Below, piece by piece: positions 26,967 to 34,857 of a stretch of 64,000 nucleotides of DNA (within the stretch, counting starts at the first letter, position 1; the number at the start of each line of letters is the position of its first letter). The notes beneath the pieces are model-generated. The model saw only the letters and a program-made list of their open reading frames with translations, did no database searches and was not told the origin of the DNA. This stretch comes from Pseudoclavibacter terrae (GTDB lineage Bacteria > Actinomycetota > Actinomycetes > Actinomycetales > Microbacteriaceae), in the NCBI RefSeq assembly GCF_008831075.1, contig NZ_WBJX01000001.1, positions 540,647 through 604,646 of the forward strand, given 5' to 3'. The position numbers and the translations under genes are program-made.

Positions 26967-26984
26967 TAGCAAACGGAATTGCCA
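26967..26984. promoter_or_regulatory. Possible XRE operator
   Basis: TAGCAA and TTGCCA, inverted arms matching at five of six positions with a 6-base spacer, lie 10 bases before the XRE-cupin start and 30 bases before the flavoprotein start. Position suits an operator shared by the divergent genes; symmetry is modest. Confidence 0.4.
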
Positions 26985-27014
26985 AAAGCGAGACTCGGCG
27001 CGGAGACTCGACGC

Positions 27015-28001
27015 ATGACACATCAGGATGCGCCGCTGCGAGCGGCAGACACCGAGGCTCAGCTGTGGGACGCCGTCGTGATCGGGGCCGGCCCAGCCGG
27101 GCTGAGCACTGCGCTGACGCTCACGAGGGGGCGCCGGCGCGTCCTCGTGATCGACCACGGGGTCCCGCGGAATCGCTTCACCGACCACATGCACGGGGTG
27201 CTCGGTCACGAGGGGCTCGCGCCTGGCGAGCTGCGCAGAATCGGAAGGGCCGAGGTCGAGGCGCACGAGGGCGTCTTCGAGGACGCCCAGGTCGCGGCGG
27301 TGGACTCGGTCACCGACGGCGACGGCACCCGCGTGCGCATCGCGACGACCGATGGCCGGACCTTCCGGGCGCGGGCAGTTGTGGTGGCGACGGGGCTCCG
27401 CGACGAGCTCCCCAACCTGCCCGGATTGCGTGCGCTCTGGGGTCGTGGCGTGTACGCGTGCCCGTTCTGCGACGGCTACGAGCATCGCGACCGACCGATG
27501 GCCGTGCTCGCGAACGGCGACCATTCAGACATGAAGGCCCACCTCCTGCGCCAATGGAGCGCTGACCTCGTGCTCCTCGTGAACGGGGCGTTTGCGCTCG
27601 GCGAGGCCGAGGCGAGGGCGCTCACCGCGCGGGGGATCCGCATCGAGCGCTCCGGTGTCGACGAGGTGCTCGCGGGTGACGACAACCGTGTGCGGGGCGT
27701 GCGCCTCGCGAACGGCACCGAGCTGGCACTCGAGGCGATCTTCACGAATCCTGCCTTCGTGCCACTGACGGACTTCCTCGAAGGGGTCGAGGTGCGGGGC
27801 ACCGAGCATCCGGACGCCCGCGTCTGGGTCGTCGGCAACGCGGGAGACCCGCGCGCCAACGTGCCCGTCTCGATCGGCCAGGGTGCGACGGCCGGGGGTG
27901 ACGTCGCGTTCGCCCTGCTCATGGATGAGATCGCAGCGGCGACCGCGGACAGCGAACCGTCCGTGGTGGAGAGCGCGGTGTCCGCGGAGGCCGCCGCCTG
28001 A
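27015..28001 (+). CDS. Thioredoxin-reductase-like FAD-dependent oxidoreductase
   Basis: A 328-residue flavoprotein of the low-molecular-weight thioredoxin reductase fold. The FAD loop is VVIGAGPAGLSTA (21-33), VVATGLRDELP closes the first FAD segment, and the redox pair CPFC is at residues 149-152 (the E. coli enzyme has CATC). The NADPH-binding segment after it reads VLANGDHSDMKAH, lacking the usual GGGxxA glycine loop, so pyridine-nucleotide use may be altered. The end has the second FAD motif as VWVVGNAGDPRANVPVSIGQGATAG-like sequence. Start is the ATG at 27015 with GGAG nine bases before it. Divergent from the XRE-cupin gene, which probably controls it. Substrate unknown; not a canonical TrxB because no thioredoxin gene is near. 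Confidence 0.85.
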   Translation: MTHQDAPLRAADTEAQLWDAVVIGAGPAGLSTALTLTRGRRRVLVIDHGVPRNRFTDHMHGVLGHEGLAPGELRRIGRAEVEAHEGVFEDAQVAAVDSVTDGDGTRVRIATTDGRTFRARAVVVATGLRDELPNLPGLRALWGRGVYACPFCDGYEHRDRPMAVLANGDHSDMKAHLLRQWSADLVLLVNGAFALGEAEARALTARGIRIERSGVDEVLAGDDNRVRGVRLANGTELALEAIFTNPAFVPLTDFLEGVEVRGTEHPDARVWVVGNAGDPRANVPVSIGQGATAGGDVAFALLMDEIAAATADSEPSVVESAVSAEAAA

Positions 28002-28047
28002 GTCCAGTCCCTGCCTTGAGGTGCAGCGGTCAGGTCGCCCGGGGCCC

Positions 28048-30453
28048 CTAGTCTCGCAGCGCGTCGCCCTCGCCGGCCTCGGCGGGGCGTTCGCCCCGCC
28101 TGCGGATGGCGGTCGCCGTCGCGAGGGCGCCGGCGGCCAGGACGGCCGCCCCGCCGATAGCCGGAGCGAGCAGCTCACCACCGGTGGATGCGAGTCCGTC
28201 GGGCGTCGCGGTGGGGCTCGGGGATGCCGTGGCCCAGCCCGGTGCCGAGGCGCTCGGCGTGGGAGTCCCGGTCGCGCCTGGCGTGCCAGTGGGAGAGGCG
28301 GTCGGCGTCAGGGATGGGGTTGAGGTCGGTGCGGGCGTTGCTGTCGGGGACACCGTCGGGGTCGGCGGGACCGGCACCTCGACGAGCTGCTCCTTGGGAA
28401 GCACCTGCACGATGGTGGGCCGGGGGCCGGCGAACGAGCCTGCCGGCGCGGGCGTTCCAACGGGGACGAAGTCGGGGAACAGCGAGTTCTGCGTCTCGAA
28501 GGAGCCGTCTTCTCCGGGGTGTTGGACGGCGACGAACACGTGACGCTCGCTGTCGTGGATGACGGGCCCGCACGTCTCGCTCTCGCGAGGCACGGCCAGG
28601 AACTGCTCGACGTTGCCGCGGTCGGGGCCCTCCAGCGTCACGCGGAAGAGGCCGTCGTTGTAGCCGATCGTGCTCGGGGCGCCGTCGGTCGAGATCCAGA
28701 GGTTCCCGACGGAGTCGAACGCGAGGTTGTCCGGGCAGGAGATGGGCGACACCTGCGCCGCGGGGAAGCCGGAGAAGTACGCCGACGAGTTCGTGGCAGG
28801 GTCGCCGCAGAGCAGCAGCAGGTTCCAGGTGAAGCTCGTGGCCGTCTGGTCGCCCCCTGCCTCGGTGATCTCGACGACGTGCCCGTCGCGGTTCTCGGCG
28901 CGCGGGTTGGCCTCGTCGGCACCGGCGCGGCCCGGGGTGCCGCGGTTCGTGTTGTTGGTGCAGGCGACGTAGACCTTCCCGGTGAAGGGGTTCGGCTCCA
29001 CATCCTCACAGCGATCCATCTTGGTGGCGCCTGCGAGGTCTGCGGCGAGGCGAGTGTTGACGAGCACCTGGTCGACCGACATGCCGGCGATCTGGGATGC
29101 CCCGCCGACGACCAGCGGCAGCCAGGTGCCGGTGCCGTCGAAGGCCGCGTCGCTCGGGAGCGCGCCCGACCCCGTGATCTCCGAGGCGGGGGAGTTGCCC
29201 GCGAACTGCGCGACGTAGAGGTCGCCGTTGGCGAGCAGCGTCATGTTGTGGGCGCGGTTGCCTTCGATGTACGTGTCGCGGGACACGAACTTGTACAGGT
29301 AGTCGAAGCGCTCGTCGTCACCGGTGTAGGCCACGACCTTGCCGTTCGCGGCGATCGAGATGTTGGCGCCCTCATGCTTGAGGCGACCCAGCATCGAGTG
29401 CTTTTTCGGTGTGCTCGTCGGGTCGAGCGGGTCGATCTCGATGATCCAGCCGAAGCGGTTGGCTTCGTTCTCGTACCCGGCGTTCCGGGTGTCGAAGCGA
29501 GGCGCATCCAGCTCCCAGCCGCGCGCCGTCTCGCTGTCGGAGAGACCGTACCGCTTGTCCTCCGCGGAGACCCCGGGGGAACGGAAGTAGCCGTTGAAGT
29601 TCTCCTCGCCGGAGAGGATGGTGCCCCACGGGGTTGTGCCGCCCGCGCAGTTGCCGAGTGTTCCCTTGACCCAGCGGCCGGCTGGGTCTTCCACGGTCGT
29701 GAGGAGCGGCGATCCAGCGGCTGGCCCCGTGACCTCGTAGACCGTGTTGAGCAGGAAGCGGCGGTTGCGTTCGGCGCCCACGACGTAGTTCCAGGGGTGC
29801 TCGGCGGAGGTCCGCTCGAGTTCCACGACCGTGAGGCCGTGTGCGGCACGGCTGACGGCCCGCACCCGCGCCTGCTCGTTCTCGAGCTGCGCTGCAGGGA
29901 ACATGATGTTCTCGTTCGTGTACTCGTGGTTGACGAAGAGCACGGCGCGCAGGCCGTCGGTGCCGTCGAGCGGCAGGATGTCGGTGTAGTCGCAGTTGTA
30001 GCCGAACTGTCGGGCCTGCGCCGCCTCCGTCTGGTCCTCCGGGTCGAAGAGCGGGCTGTCGGCGAAGAGCGGGTCTCCCCAGCGGATCAGGGCACGCCAG
30101 TCGTAGCCGTCCGGCACCGTGAACGTGTCGGACATCGCGTCGACGGGCGAGATCGGTGAGAACTCGAGCGGCGAGGCGGCGGGACCGAACGGTGACGCGC
30201 TCGGAGCAGCCTCGGCGCGCGGCGCGCCGCTGAAGGCGAGGGTGATGGCGCCCGCGAGTCCGGCGCTCGCGCCGAGCATCGTGCGGCGTGAGAGCTGCGC
30301 GGACACGATGTCGCGGAAGTAGGCGTTCGACGAGGTGTTGCAGACCTCGCCCGTGCACGCGTTGGCGCACTTGAGGGCGCAGGTCACTGGGCTGCGCTTG
30401 CCCTTCGTGTGCCCGAGCATCGGGAGGAACGTGCGGCGCGAGACATCGGTCAT
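28048..30453 (-). CDS. phoX: PhoX-type alkaline phosphatase, Tat-exported and wall-anchored
   Basis: An 801-residue PhoX/DUF839 protein. The N-terminus contains a twin-arginine signal, LSRRTMLGASAGLAG, near residues 55-69, followed by an Ala-rich stretch ending AEAAPSA. The catalytic region has the family's blocks: FVNHEYTNEN, GTILSGEENFNGYF, YTGDDERFDYLYKFVS, DRCEDVEPNPFTGKVYV and CPDNLAFDSVGNLWIS, supplying ligands for the Fe-Ca centre. PhoX releases phosphate from many phosphomonoesters outside the cell. Unusually, a Pro/Thr/Ser linker of about 58 residues then leads to LASTG (754-758), a hydrophobic helix and a basic tail: a sorting signal of the LAxTG kind used by class E sortases. Good ribosome site (GGAG). 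No pho regulatory gene is adjacent. Confidence 0.93.
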   Translation of the reverse strand: MTDVSRRTFLPMLGHTKGKRSPVTCALKCANACTGEVCNTSSNAYFRDIVSAQLSRRTMLGASAGLAGAITLAFSGAPRAEAAPSASPFGPAASPLEFSPISPVDAMSDTFTVPDGYDWRALIRWGDPLFADSPLFDPEDQTEAAQARQFGYNCDYTDILPLDGTDGLRAVLFVNHEYTNENIMFPAAQLENEQARVRAVSRAAHGLTVVELERTSAEHPWNYVVGAERNRRFLLNTVYEVTGPAAGSPLLTTVEDPAGRWVKGTLGNCAGGTTPWGTILSGEENFNGYFRSPGVSAEDKRYGLSDSETARGWELDAPRFDTRNAGYENEANRFGWIIEIDPLDPTSTPKKHSMLGRLKHEGANISIAANGKVVAYTGDDERFDYLYKFVSRDTYIEGNRAHNMTLLANGDLYVAQFAGNSPASEITGSGALPSDAAFDGTGTWLPLVVGGASQIAGMSVDQVLVNTRLAADLAGATKMDRCEDVEPNPFTGKVYVACTNNTNRGTPGRAGADEANPRAENRDGHVVEITEAGGDQTATSFTWNLLLLCGDPATNSSAYFSGFPAAQVSPISCPDNLAFDSVGNLWISTDGAPSTIGYNDGLFRVTLEGPDRGNVEQFLAVPRESETCGPVIHDSERHVFVAVQHPGEDGSFETQNSLFPDFVPVGTPAPAGSFAGPRPTIVQVLPKEQLVEVPVPPTPTVSPTATPAPTSTPSLTPTASPTGTPGATGTPTPSASAPGWATASPSPTATPDGLASTGGELLAPAIGGAAVLAAGALATATAIRRRGERPAEAGEGDALRD

Positions 30454-30554
30454 GGGAGAACTCCTTCGTCGGGGGACTCGACGAAGGCAAGCAGCGCGCG
30501 AGGAACGGAGGATGGTCGCCGGGTGAATGCCCGGTGAATCCGCGTGAGGGCTGC

Positions 30555-31238
30555 CTAACGCGGGACGGTTGACGGACGCGGGAGGGCTGCCCGCAGCGTG
30601 GCGAGGTGGTGCTCGCGAATCGCGGCCTCGATCTCGGCGTGCGGCGCCCCGGACTCGACGAGCTCGATCTGCCGCTCATGCTCGACGAGTGAGGATCTGG
30701 TGTGCTCCGGCACGAACCCGAGCGTCGAGTGGCGCACCTGGGTGAGCCTGTGCCTGGTCCGTTCGACGAGCTCCAGGAGGTGCGCGTTCGGGCATCGCCG
30801 GTAGAGCACGCGGTGGAAGCGCGCATTCAGGTCCATGAACGCGACGGCGTCGAGGGCGTCGATCGCCTGCCGCATCGACTCGGTGATCTGGCGGGCCTCC
30901 GCGAGGTCGGCCGGCGTCAGGTGCGGGGCCGCGCTCGCGGTTGCGTAGCCCCCGAGCACCGCAAGCGATTCGAGGGTCTGCGAGAAGAGCTCGGGGTTGA
31001 GGCCGGACACCTGCGCGCCGACGTTGCGTTCGAAGGTGACGGCGCCCTCGGCTTCGAGCATCCGGATCGCTTCGCGGACGGGCACGGTGCTCACGCCGAT
31101 CTGGTTCGCGATGGACCCCAGCACGAGGCGGTGGCCCGGAGGGAACGTGCCATCGGAGATGCGCTCGTTGAGGTAGTCGTAGGCGAGGCGCGCTTTGCCG
31201 GGCGCCAGGGTCTCGAGAGTTCGTGCCACAGTCTCCAC
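30555..31238 (-). CDS. GntR-family regulator, FCD (FadR-C) subgroup
   Basis: A 227-residue regulator. The winged helix lies at about 15-78 (GHRLVLGSIANQIGVSTVPVREAIRMLEAEG), and the C-terminal FCD helical domain carries the metal-binding pattern of Asp/His residues (DLNARFHRVLY, EHERQIELV, REHHLATL). Ligands of this subgroup are usually organic acids or amino-acid derivatives. It diverges from an LLM oxidoreductase gene, and two related palindromic sites, ATTCGATTGCAT and ATGCAATTGCAT, stand in the 325-base gap, so it probably controls the LLM gene and the downstream semialdehyde dehydrogenase. The start is a GTG with AGAGG six bases upstream. Confidence 0.88.
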   Translation of the reverse strand: METVARTLETLAPGKARLAYDYLNERISDGTFPPGHRLVLGSIANQIGVSTVPVREAIRMLEAEGAVTFERNVGAQVSGLNPELFSQTLESLAVLGGYATASAAPHLTPADLAEARQITESMRQAIDALDAVAFMDLNARFHRVLYRRCPNAHLLELVERTRHRLTQVRHSTLGFVPEHTRSSLVEHERQIELVESGAPHAEIEAAIREHHLATLRAALPRPSTVPR

Positions 31239-31338
31239 GCTCCACCTCTTGCTTCATTGCCGGGGTAGGAGCGACCATATACGCCGCCGACTCGCGGTTC
31301 GTCCACCTGGGCCGGTGCCGAGGCGAGGCCCGCCTGAG

Positions 31339-31391
31339 TTGACGTGCCCGGGTATTTCTTGGCATCATCATCGAACTTCATTCGATTGCAT
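31339..31391 (+). promoter_or_regulatory. Candidate promoter with operator-like site for the LLM leader
   Basis: TTGACG (31339-31344) and CATCAT (31363-31368) are 18 bases apart. Just downstream, ATTCGATTGCAT (31380-31391) matches 10 of 12 bases of a perfect palindrome found again at 31533-31544. A repressor bound there would block initiation. Promoter strength is a guess. Confidence 0.45.
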
Positions 31392-31443
31392 AGATCGCCG
31401 CCTCGGCCAGACGGGCTCGCAGCGTGGCAGTCGACCACAAGCC

Positions 31444-31488
31444 GCGCCGCCTCGGGGATGCCGTGTTCCCCCGGGGCGGCGCTTTTTT
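31444..31488 (+). terminator. Strong intrinsic terminator in the leader of the LLM gene
   Basis: Arms of 14 bases (31444-31457 and 31469-31482) pair with one G-U, the loop is 11 bases, and six T follow (31483-31488). No plus-strand gene ends before it; it lies 75 bases before the LLM start codon, so it either ends a small RNA of roughly 110 bases or attenuates the LLM transcript. The 5' arm sequence CGCCGCCTCGG is repeated exactly at 31396-31406, offering a competing pairing partner. Confidence 0.75.
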
Positions 31489-31532
31489 GTCCCCGCCGAG
31501 CTTCAGGCGGATGGCTTCCGGCAGTAGAGTTC

Positions 31533-31544
31533 ATGCAATTGCAT
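31533..31544. promoter_or_regulatory. Perfect 12-bp palindrome, probable GntR operator
   Basis: ATGCAATTGCAT, fully symmetric, 20 bases before the LLM start codon. A 10/12 match lies 153 bases upstream. Position between a divergent GntR regulator and its probable target supports an operator. Confidence 0.6.
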
Positions 31545-31563
31545 TGAAATGGATGGAGCTGCC

Positions 31564-32598
31564 ATGACCGGCACGATCGAGTTCGGCCTCAACACCTTCG
31601 GCGACGCGACCAACGACCTCCAAGGGCAGCCGCGTTCGCACGCCCAGGTCATCCGCGACGTCATCGAAGAAGGTGTCCTCGCCGAGCAGGTCGGCATCGA
31701 CGCGTTCGCGGTCGGCGAGCACCACAGGGATGACTTCGCGATCTCGACCCCGGAGACCGTGCTCGCCGCCATCGCCGCCCGCACCGAGCGCATCCGCCTC
31801 GGCAGTGCAGTGACCGTGCTCAGCTCCGACGATCCCGTGCGCGTCTTCCAGCGCTTCTCGACCGTCGACGCCATCTCCAACGGGCGCGCCGAGGTCATGC
31901 TCGGCCGCGGCTCCTTCACCGAGTCCTTCCCCCTCTTCGGACTGAACCTCCAGGACTACGAGGTGCTCTTCGAGGAGAAGCTCGACCTGTTCATGAAGAT
32001 CGCGGCGGGCGGGCCGGTGAGCTGGAGCGGAACCGTTCGGGGCGCGCTCAACGACGTGACCGTGCATCCGCAGCTCGAAGAAGGGCGCCTTCGCACGTGG
32101 GCTGCCGTCGGCGGAACCCCGCAGTCCGTCGTGCGCGCCGCGCAGTACTCGATGCCGCTCATGCTCGCGATCATCGGCGGCGAATCGGCACGCTTTGCAC
32201 CGTTCGCCAACCTCTACCGGAAGGCCAACGAGCAGTTCGGCCAACCCAACGGCCCCATCGGCGCGCACTCGCCCGGGCACATCGCCGAGACCGACGAGCA
32301 GGCGCGCGAGGAGCACTGGCTGAACTACCGGACCATGATGATGCGCATCGGCAAGGAACGCGGCTGGTCGCCTATGCAGTACGAGCAGTACGTGCAGGAG
32401 GCGGGGGAGCGCGGTGCGCTCTACGTCGGGTCGCCGGAGACCGTCGCACGCAAGATCGCCGCGACCGTGCAGGTGCTCGGACTCCAGCGCTTCGACCTCA
32501 AGTACAGCGCGGGCACGCTCCCGCACGAGCACAGCATGAAGGCCATCGAGCTCTACGGAACGAAGGTCATCCCCATGGTGAGGGACCTCCTCGCCTGA
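31564..32598 (+). CDS. LLM class flavin-dependent oxidoreductase (luciferase-like)
   Basis: A 344-residue luciferase-like monooxygenase with the TIM-barrel sequence of the family: IEFGLNTFGD, VGIDAFAVGEHHRDDF, ERIRLGSAVTVLSSDDPVRVFQ, GRAEVMLGRGSF and the C-terminal FDLKYSAGTLPHE. These enzymes use FMNH2 or F420; the EHHR and DDPVR segments resemble the FMN-dependent subgroup with a bulged strand. Two in-frame ATG exist; the one at 31564 has GGAG at a good distance, the other at 31549 has none. It is followed by a semialdehyde dehydrogenase, 139 bases on, and preceded by a leader with a terminator and operator-like palindromes. Substrate unknown. Confidence 0.9.
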   Translation: MTGTIEFGLNTFGDATNDLQGQPRSHAQVIRDVIEEGVLAEQVGIDAFAVGEHHRDDFAISTPETVLAAIAARTERIRLGSAVTVLSSDDPVRVFQRFSTVDAISNGRAEVMLGRGSFTESFPLFGLNLQDYEVLFEEKLDLFMKIAAGGPVSWSGTVRGALNDVTVHPQLEEGRLRTWAAVGGTPQSVVRAAQYSMPLMLAIIGGESARFAPFANLYRKANEQFGQPNGPIGAHSPGHIAETDEQAREEHWLNYRTMMMRIGKERGWSPMQYEQYVQEAGERGALYVGSPETVARKIAATVQVLGLQRFDLKYSAGTLPHEHSMKAIELYGTKVIPMVRDLLA

Positions 32599-32626
32599 TT
32601 GTGCGGATGCACGGCCCCGGGCTTGT

Positions 32627-32660
32627 GGGCTGGGCGAATTGCTCGTGAAGCGCCCAGCCC
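32627..32660 (+). terminator. Hairpin after the LLM gene
   Basis: Perfect 10-base arms GGGCTGGGCG (32627-32636) and CGCCCAGCCC (32651-32660), loop of 14, no U tract. It separates the LLM gene from the downstream dehydrogenase gene and may reduce read-through. Confidence 0.6.
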
Positions 32661-32737
32661 GCACGAGTAGCGTTGGAGCCCGGAGAACGCTTGAGCCCGC
32701 CACACTCGAGCCCGCCAACAACCGAGGAGTTTGCACT

Positions 32738-34207
32738 ATGACGTACCCCAACGAAGCGGAACTGCTTGCGAAGGTCCCCGGCCAGCTGTTCATCGGCGGC
32801 GAATGGGTGGACGGCGCGGACGAGCCCTTCGCGGTCAACGACCCGTCGACCGGCACGGCCCTGAAGCACATCGCCAACGCCAACCCAGAGCAGGGCATTC
32901 AGGCGCTCGACGCGGCTGTCGCCGCTCAGGAGGACTTCGCGCGCATGGCCCCCCGTGAGCGCGGCGAGATCCTCCGCCGCGCCTTCGACATCCTGCAGGA
33001 GCGCCGCGACGAGATGGCGCTCATCATGACGCTCGAGATGGGCAAGCCCCTCGCGGAGGCGCAGGGCGAGGTCACCTACGGTGGCGAGTTCCTGCGCTGG
33101 TTCAGCGAGGAAGCCGTGCGCGTGCACGGCCGCTACGGCACGCAGCCGGAGGGCACCGGACGCATGATCGTCTCGAAGCATCCGGTCGGCCCCGCGTTCC
33201 TCATCACTCCGTGGAACTTCCCGCTCGCGATGGCGACGCGCAAGATCGCGCCAGCGATCGCCGCAGGCTGCACCTCGGTCGTGAAGCCCGCATCCCTCAC
33301 CCCCCTCACCACGCTCTACTTCGTGAAGATCCTCGAAGAGGCCGGCCTGCCCAAGGGGGTAGTGAACGTCATCACGACCCGCAGCACCGCCGCCGTCTCG
33401 TCGCCGATCATCGCCGACCCGCGCCTCCGCAAGATCTCGTTCACCGGCTCGACCGGAGTCGGCCAGGGCCTCATGAAGGAGGCAACGAAGAACGTGCTGC
33501 GCACGTCCATGGAGCTCGGCGGCAACGCGCCGTTCGTCGTCTTCGAGGACGCCGACCTGGACAAGGCCGTCGAAGGCGTCATCGCGGCGAAGTTCCGCAA
33601 CATCGGGCAGGCCTGCACGGCCGCGAACCGCATCCTCGTGCACACGGACGTCGCCGATGAGTTCGCGCGTCGCGTCACCGAGAAGGTGTCGTCGTTCAAG
33701 ATCGGGCGCGGCACCGAGGAGGGTGTCGTCATCGGCCCGCTCGTCGAGGACAAAGCCGTCGACAAGGTCGCGTCGCTCGTCGACTCGGCCGTCGCCGCTG
33801 GTGCCGAGCTGCTCCACGGCGGCAAGCGCGTCGAAGGCGACGGCTCCTTCTACGAGCCGACCGTGCTCAACCGCACCCCATCCTCCAGCGAGATCTTCCG
33901 CGAGGAGATCTTCGGACCCGTCCTCTCGATCACGACGTTCGCCGACGAGGAAGAGGCCATCCGCCTCGCCAACGACACCGAGTACGGCCTCGTCTCCTAC
34001 GTGTTCACCGAAGACCTGAAGCGCGGCCAGCGCCTCATCGACCGCATCGAGACGGGCATGATGGGCCTCAACATCGGCGTGCTCTCCAACGCCGCGGCGC
34101 CGTTCGGCGGCGTCAAGATGTCGGGCATCGGCCGCGAGGGCGGCTTCGAGGGCATCGAGGAGTACCTGTACACCAAGTACACGCTGACCCCGAACCCCTA
34201 CGCGTAA
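32738..34207 (+). CDS. gabD: NAD(P)-dependent succinate-semialdehyde dehydrogenase
   Basis: A 489-residue aldehyde dehydrogenase whose closest pattern is the GabD group. The coenzyme region shows ITPWNFPLAMATRKIAPA and VVKPASLTP, the glycine motif FTGSTGVGQ, the catalytic Glu in MELGGNAPF and the nucleophilic Cys in GQACTAANR; SGIGREGG near the end is typical. It oxidises succinate semialdehyde to succinate, linking 4-aminobutyrate or related degradation to the citric acid cycle. The ATG at 32738 has GAGGAG in front. No GABA transaminase gene is next to it; the neighbours are an LLM oxidoreductase and a GntR regulator, so it could serve another semialdehyde. A strong hairpin follows the stop. 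Confidence 0.88.
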   Translation: MTYPNEAELLAKVPGQLFIGGEWVDGADEPFAVNDPSTGTALKHIANANPEQGIQALDAAVAAQEDFARMAPRERGEILRRAFDILQERRDEMALIMTLEMGKPLAEAQGEVTYGGEFLRWFSEEAVRVHGRYGTQPEGTGRMIVSKHPVGPAFLITPWNFPLAMATRKIAPAIAAGCTSVVKPASLTPLTTLYFVKILEEAGLPKGVVNVITTRSTAAVSSPIIADPRLRKISFTGSTGVGQGLMKEATKNVLRTSMELGGNAPFVVFEDADLDKAVEGVIAAKFRNIGQACTAANRILVHTDVADEFARRVTEKVSSFKIGRGTEEGVVIGPLVEDKAVDKVASLVDSAVAAGAELLHGGKRVEGDGSFYEPTVLNRTPSSSEIFREEIFGPVLSITTFADEEEAIRLANDTEYGLVSYVFTEDLKRGQRLIDRIETGMMGLNIGVLSNAAAPFGGVKMSGIGREGGFEGIEEYLYTKYTLTPNPYA

Positions 34208-34231
34208 GCACCCGCACCTCCCACATCCACC

Positions 34232-34266
34232 GATCCCGCCGTCAGCCTCGTGCTGGCGGCGGGATC
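34232..34266 (+). terminator. Terminator of gabD
   Basis: Fifteen-base arms starting GATCCCGCCG with one G-U pair and a 5-base loop, 25 bases after the gabD stop. No U tract. Confidence 0.8.
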
Positions 34267-34280
34267 GTCGTCTGACGCTC

Positions 34281-34555
34281 CGCGCCTCCCCGTCTCCGCG
34301 TCTCCGCGTCCCCTTGCCTTCGCGCCTCCCCGTCTCCGCGTCTCCGCGTACCGCGCTTCCGCGTCCCCGCGTCCCCGCGTTTTCGAGTCTCCGCGTCCCC
34401 TTGCCTTCGCGCTCTCCGCGTCCCCGTGCCCTCCGCGTCTTCGCGCTTCCGCATCTTCGCGCCCTTCGCGTCCCCGCGTTTTCGAGTCTCCGCGTCCCCT
34501 TGCCTTCGCGCTCTCCGCGTCCCCGTGCCCTCCGCGTCTCCGCGCTTCCGCCTCC
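34281..34555. repeat. C/T-rich minisatellite
   Basis: Degenerate short units around TCTCCGCGTC and CTTCGCG make up about 275 bases with only a handful of A on the plus strand. Two higher-order repeats are exact or nearly so: a 40-base unit (34281-34320, repeated for 29 bases from 34321) and a 99-base unit (34380-34478, repeated for about 70 bases from 34479). Open frames across it, such as Arg/Gly/Asp/Glu-rich ones on the minus strand, merely translate the repeat. No gene is present here. Confidence 0.9.
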
Positions 34556-34607
34556 ACTGCCGCCCGCGCCCCCCTCACCCCACGCCCGCCCCCACCCGCC
34601 CCTGAAG

Positions 34608-34667
34608 CGCAGAGTTGTGAGAAGGTGCTGCTCCGGTGCGGAGGAGCTGCACTTCTCCATAACTGTG
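34608..34667. repeat. Palindromic repeat copy B
   Basis: Begins GCAGAGTTGTGA and ends CTCCATAACTGTG, imperfect inverted termini. Its right half GGAGCTGCACTTCTCCA matches GGAGCTGCAACTTTCCA in copy D. Located between the minisatellite and copy C in the gabD-DUF559 gap, where no gene is seen. Confidence 0.7.
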
Positions 34668-34700
34668 TTTCGCGCGGCAGCGCAGCGTCGGCCAGGGCAA

Positions 34701-34764
34701 GGATCAGCGTTGTGGGAGAACGCTCCTGCGACGCCGCAGAGCGACACCTCGCCACAACTCTCTC
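34701..34764. repeat. Palindromic repeat copy C
   Basis: Begins GGATCAGCGTTGTGG, identical over 15 bases to copy D, and ends CCACAACTCTCTCGG. The outer GTTGTGG/CCACAAC arms are perfect. It lies 93 bases before the intact DUF559 gene. Confidence 0.75.
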
Positions 34765-34857
34765 GGTGCCGCGGCGGGTCGGACCGGGACCGCCGCGGTT
34801 CTCCACAAGCAGAGAGAACGCTCGTCCCAGCGCCCGGAACCCTCATAGCCTCGAGCG

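Noticed and set aside
34281-34555. CRISPR-like array
   Set aside because: Units are degenerate and contiguous, without spacers of unique sequence and without cas genes.
34198-34806. Arg/Gly/Asp/Glu-rich frames across the minisatellite on both strands
   Set aside because: They translate the short DNA repeat in several frames equally well; no ribosome site or domain.
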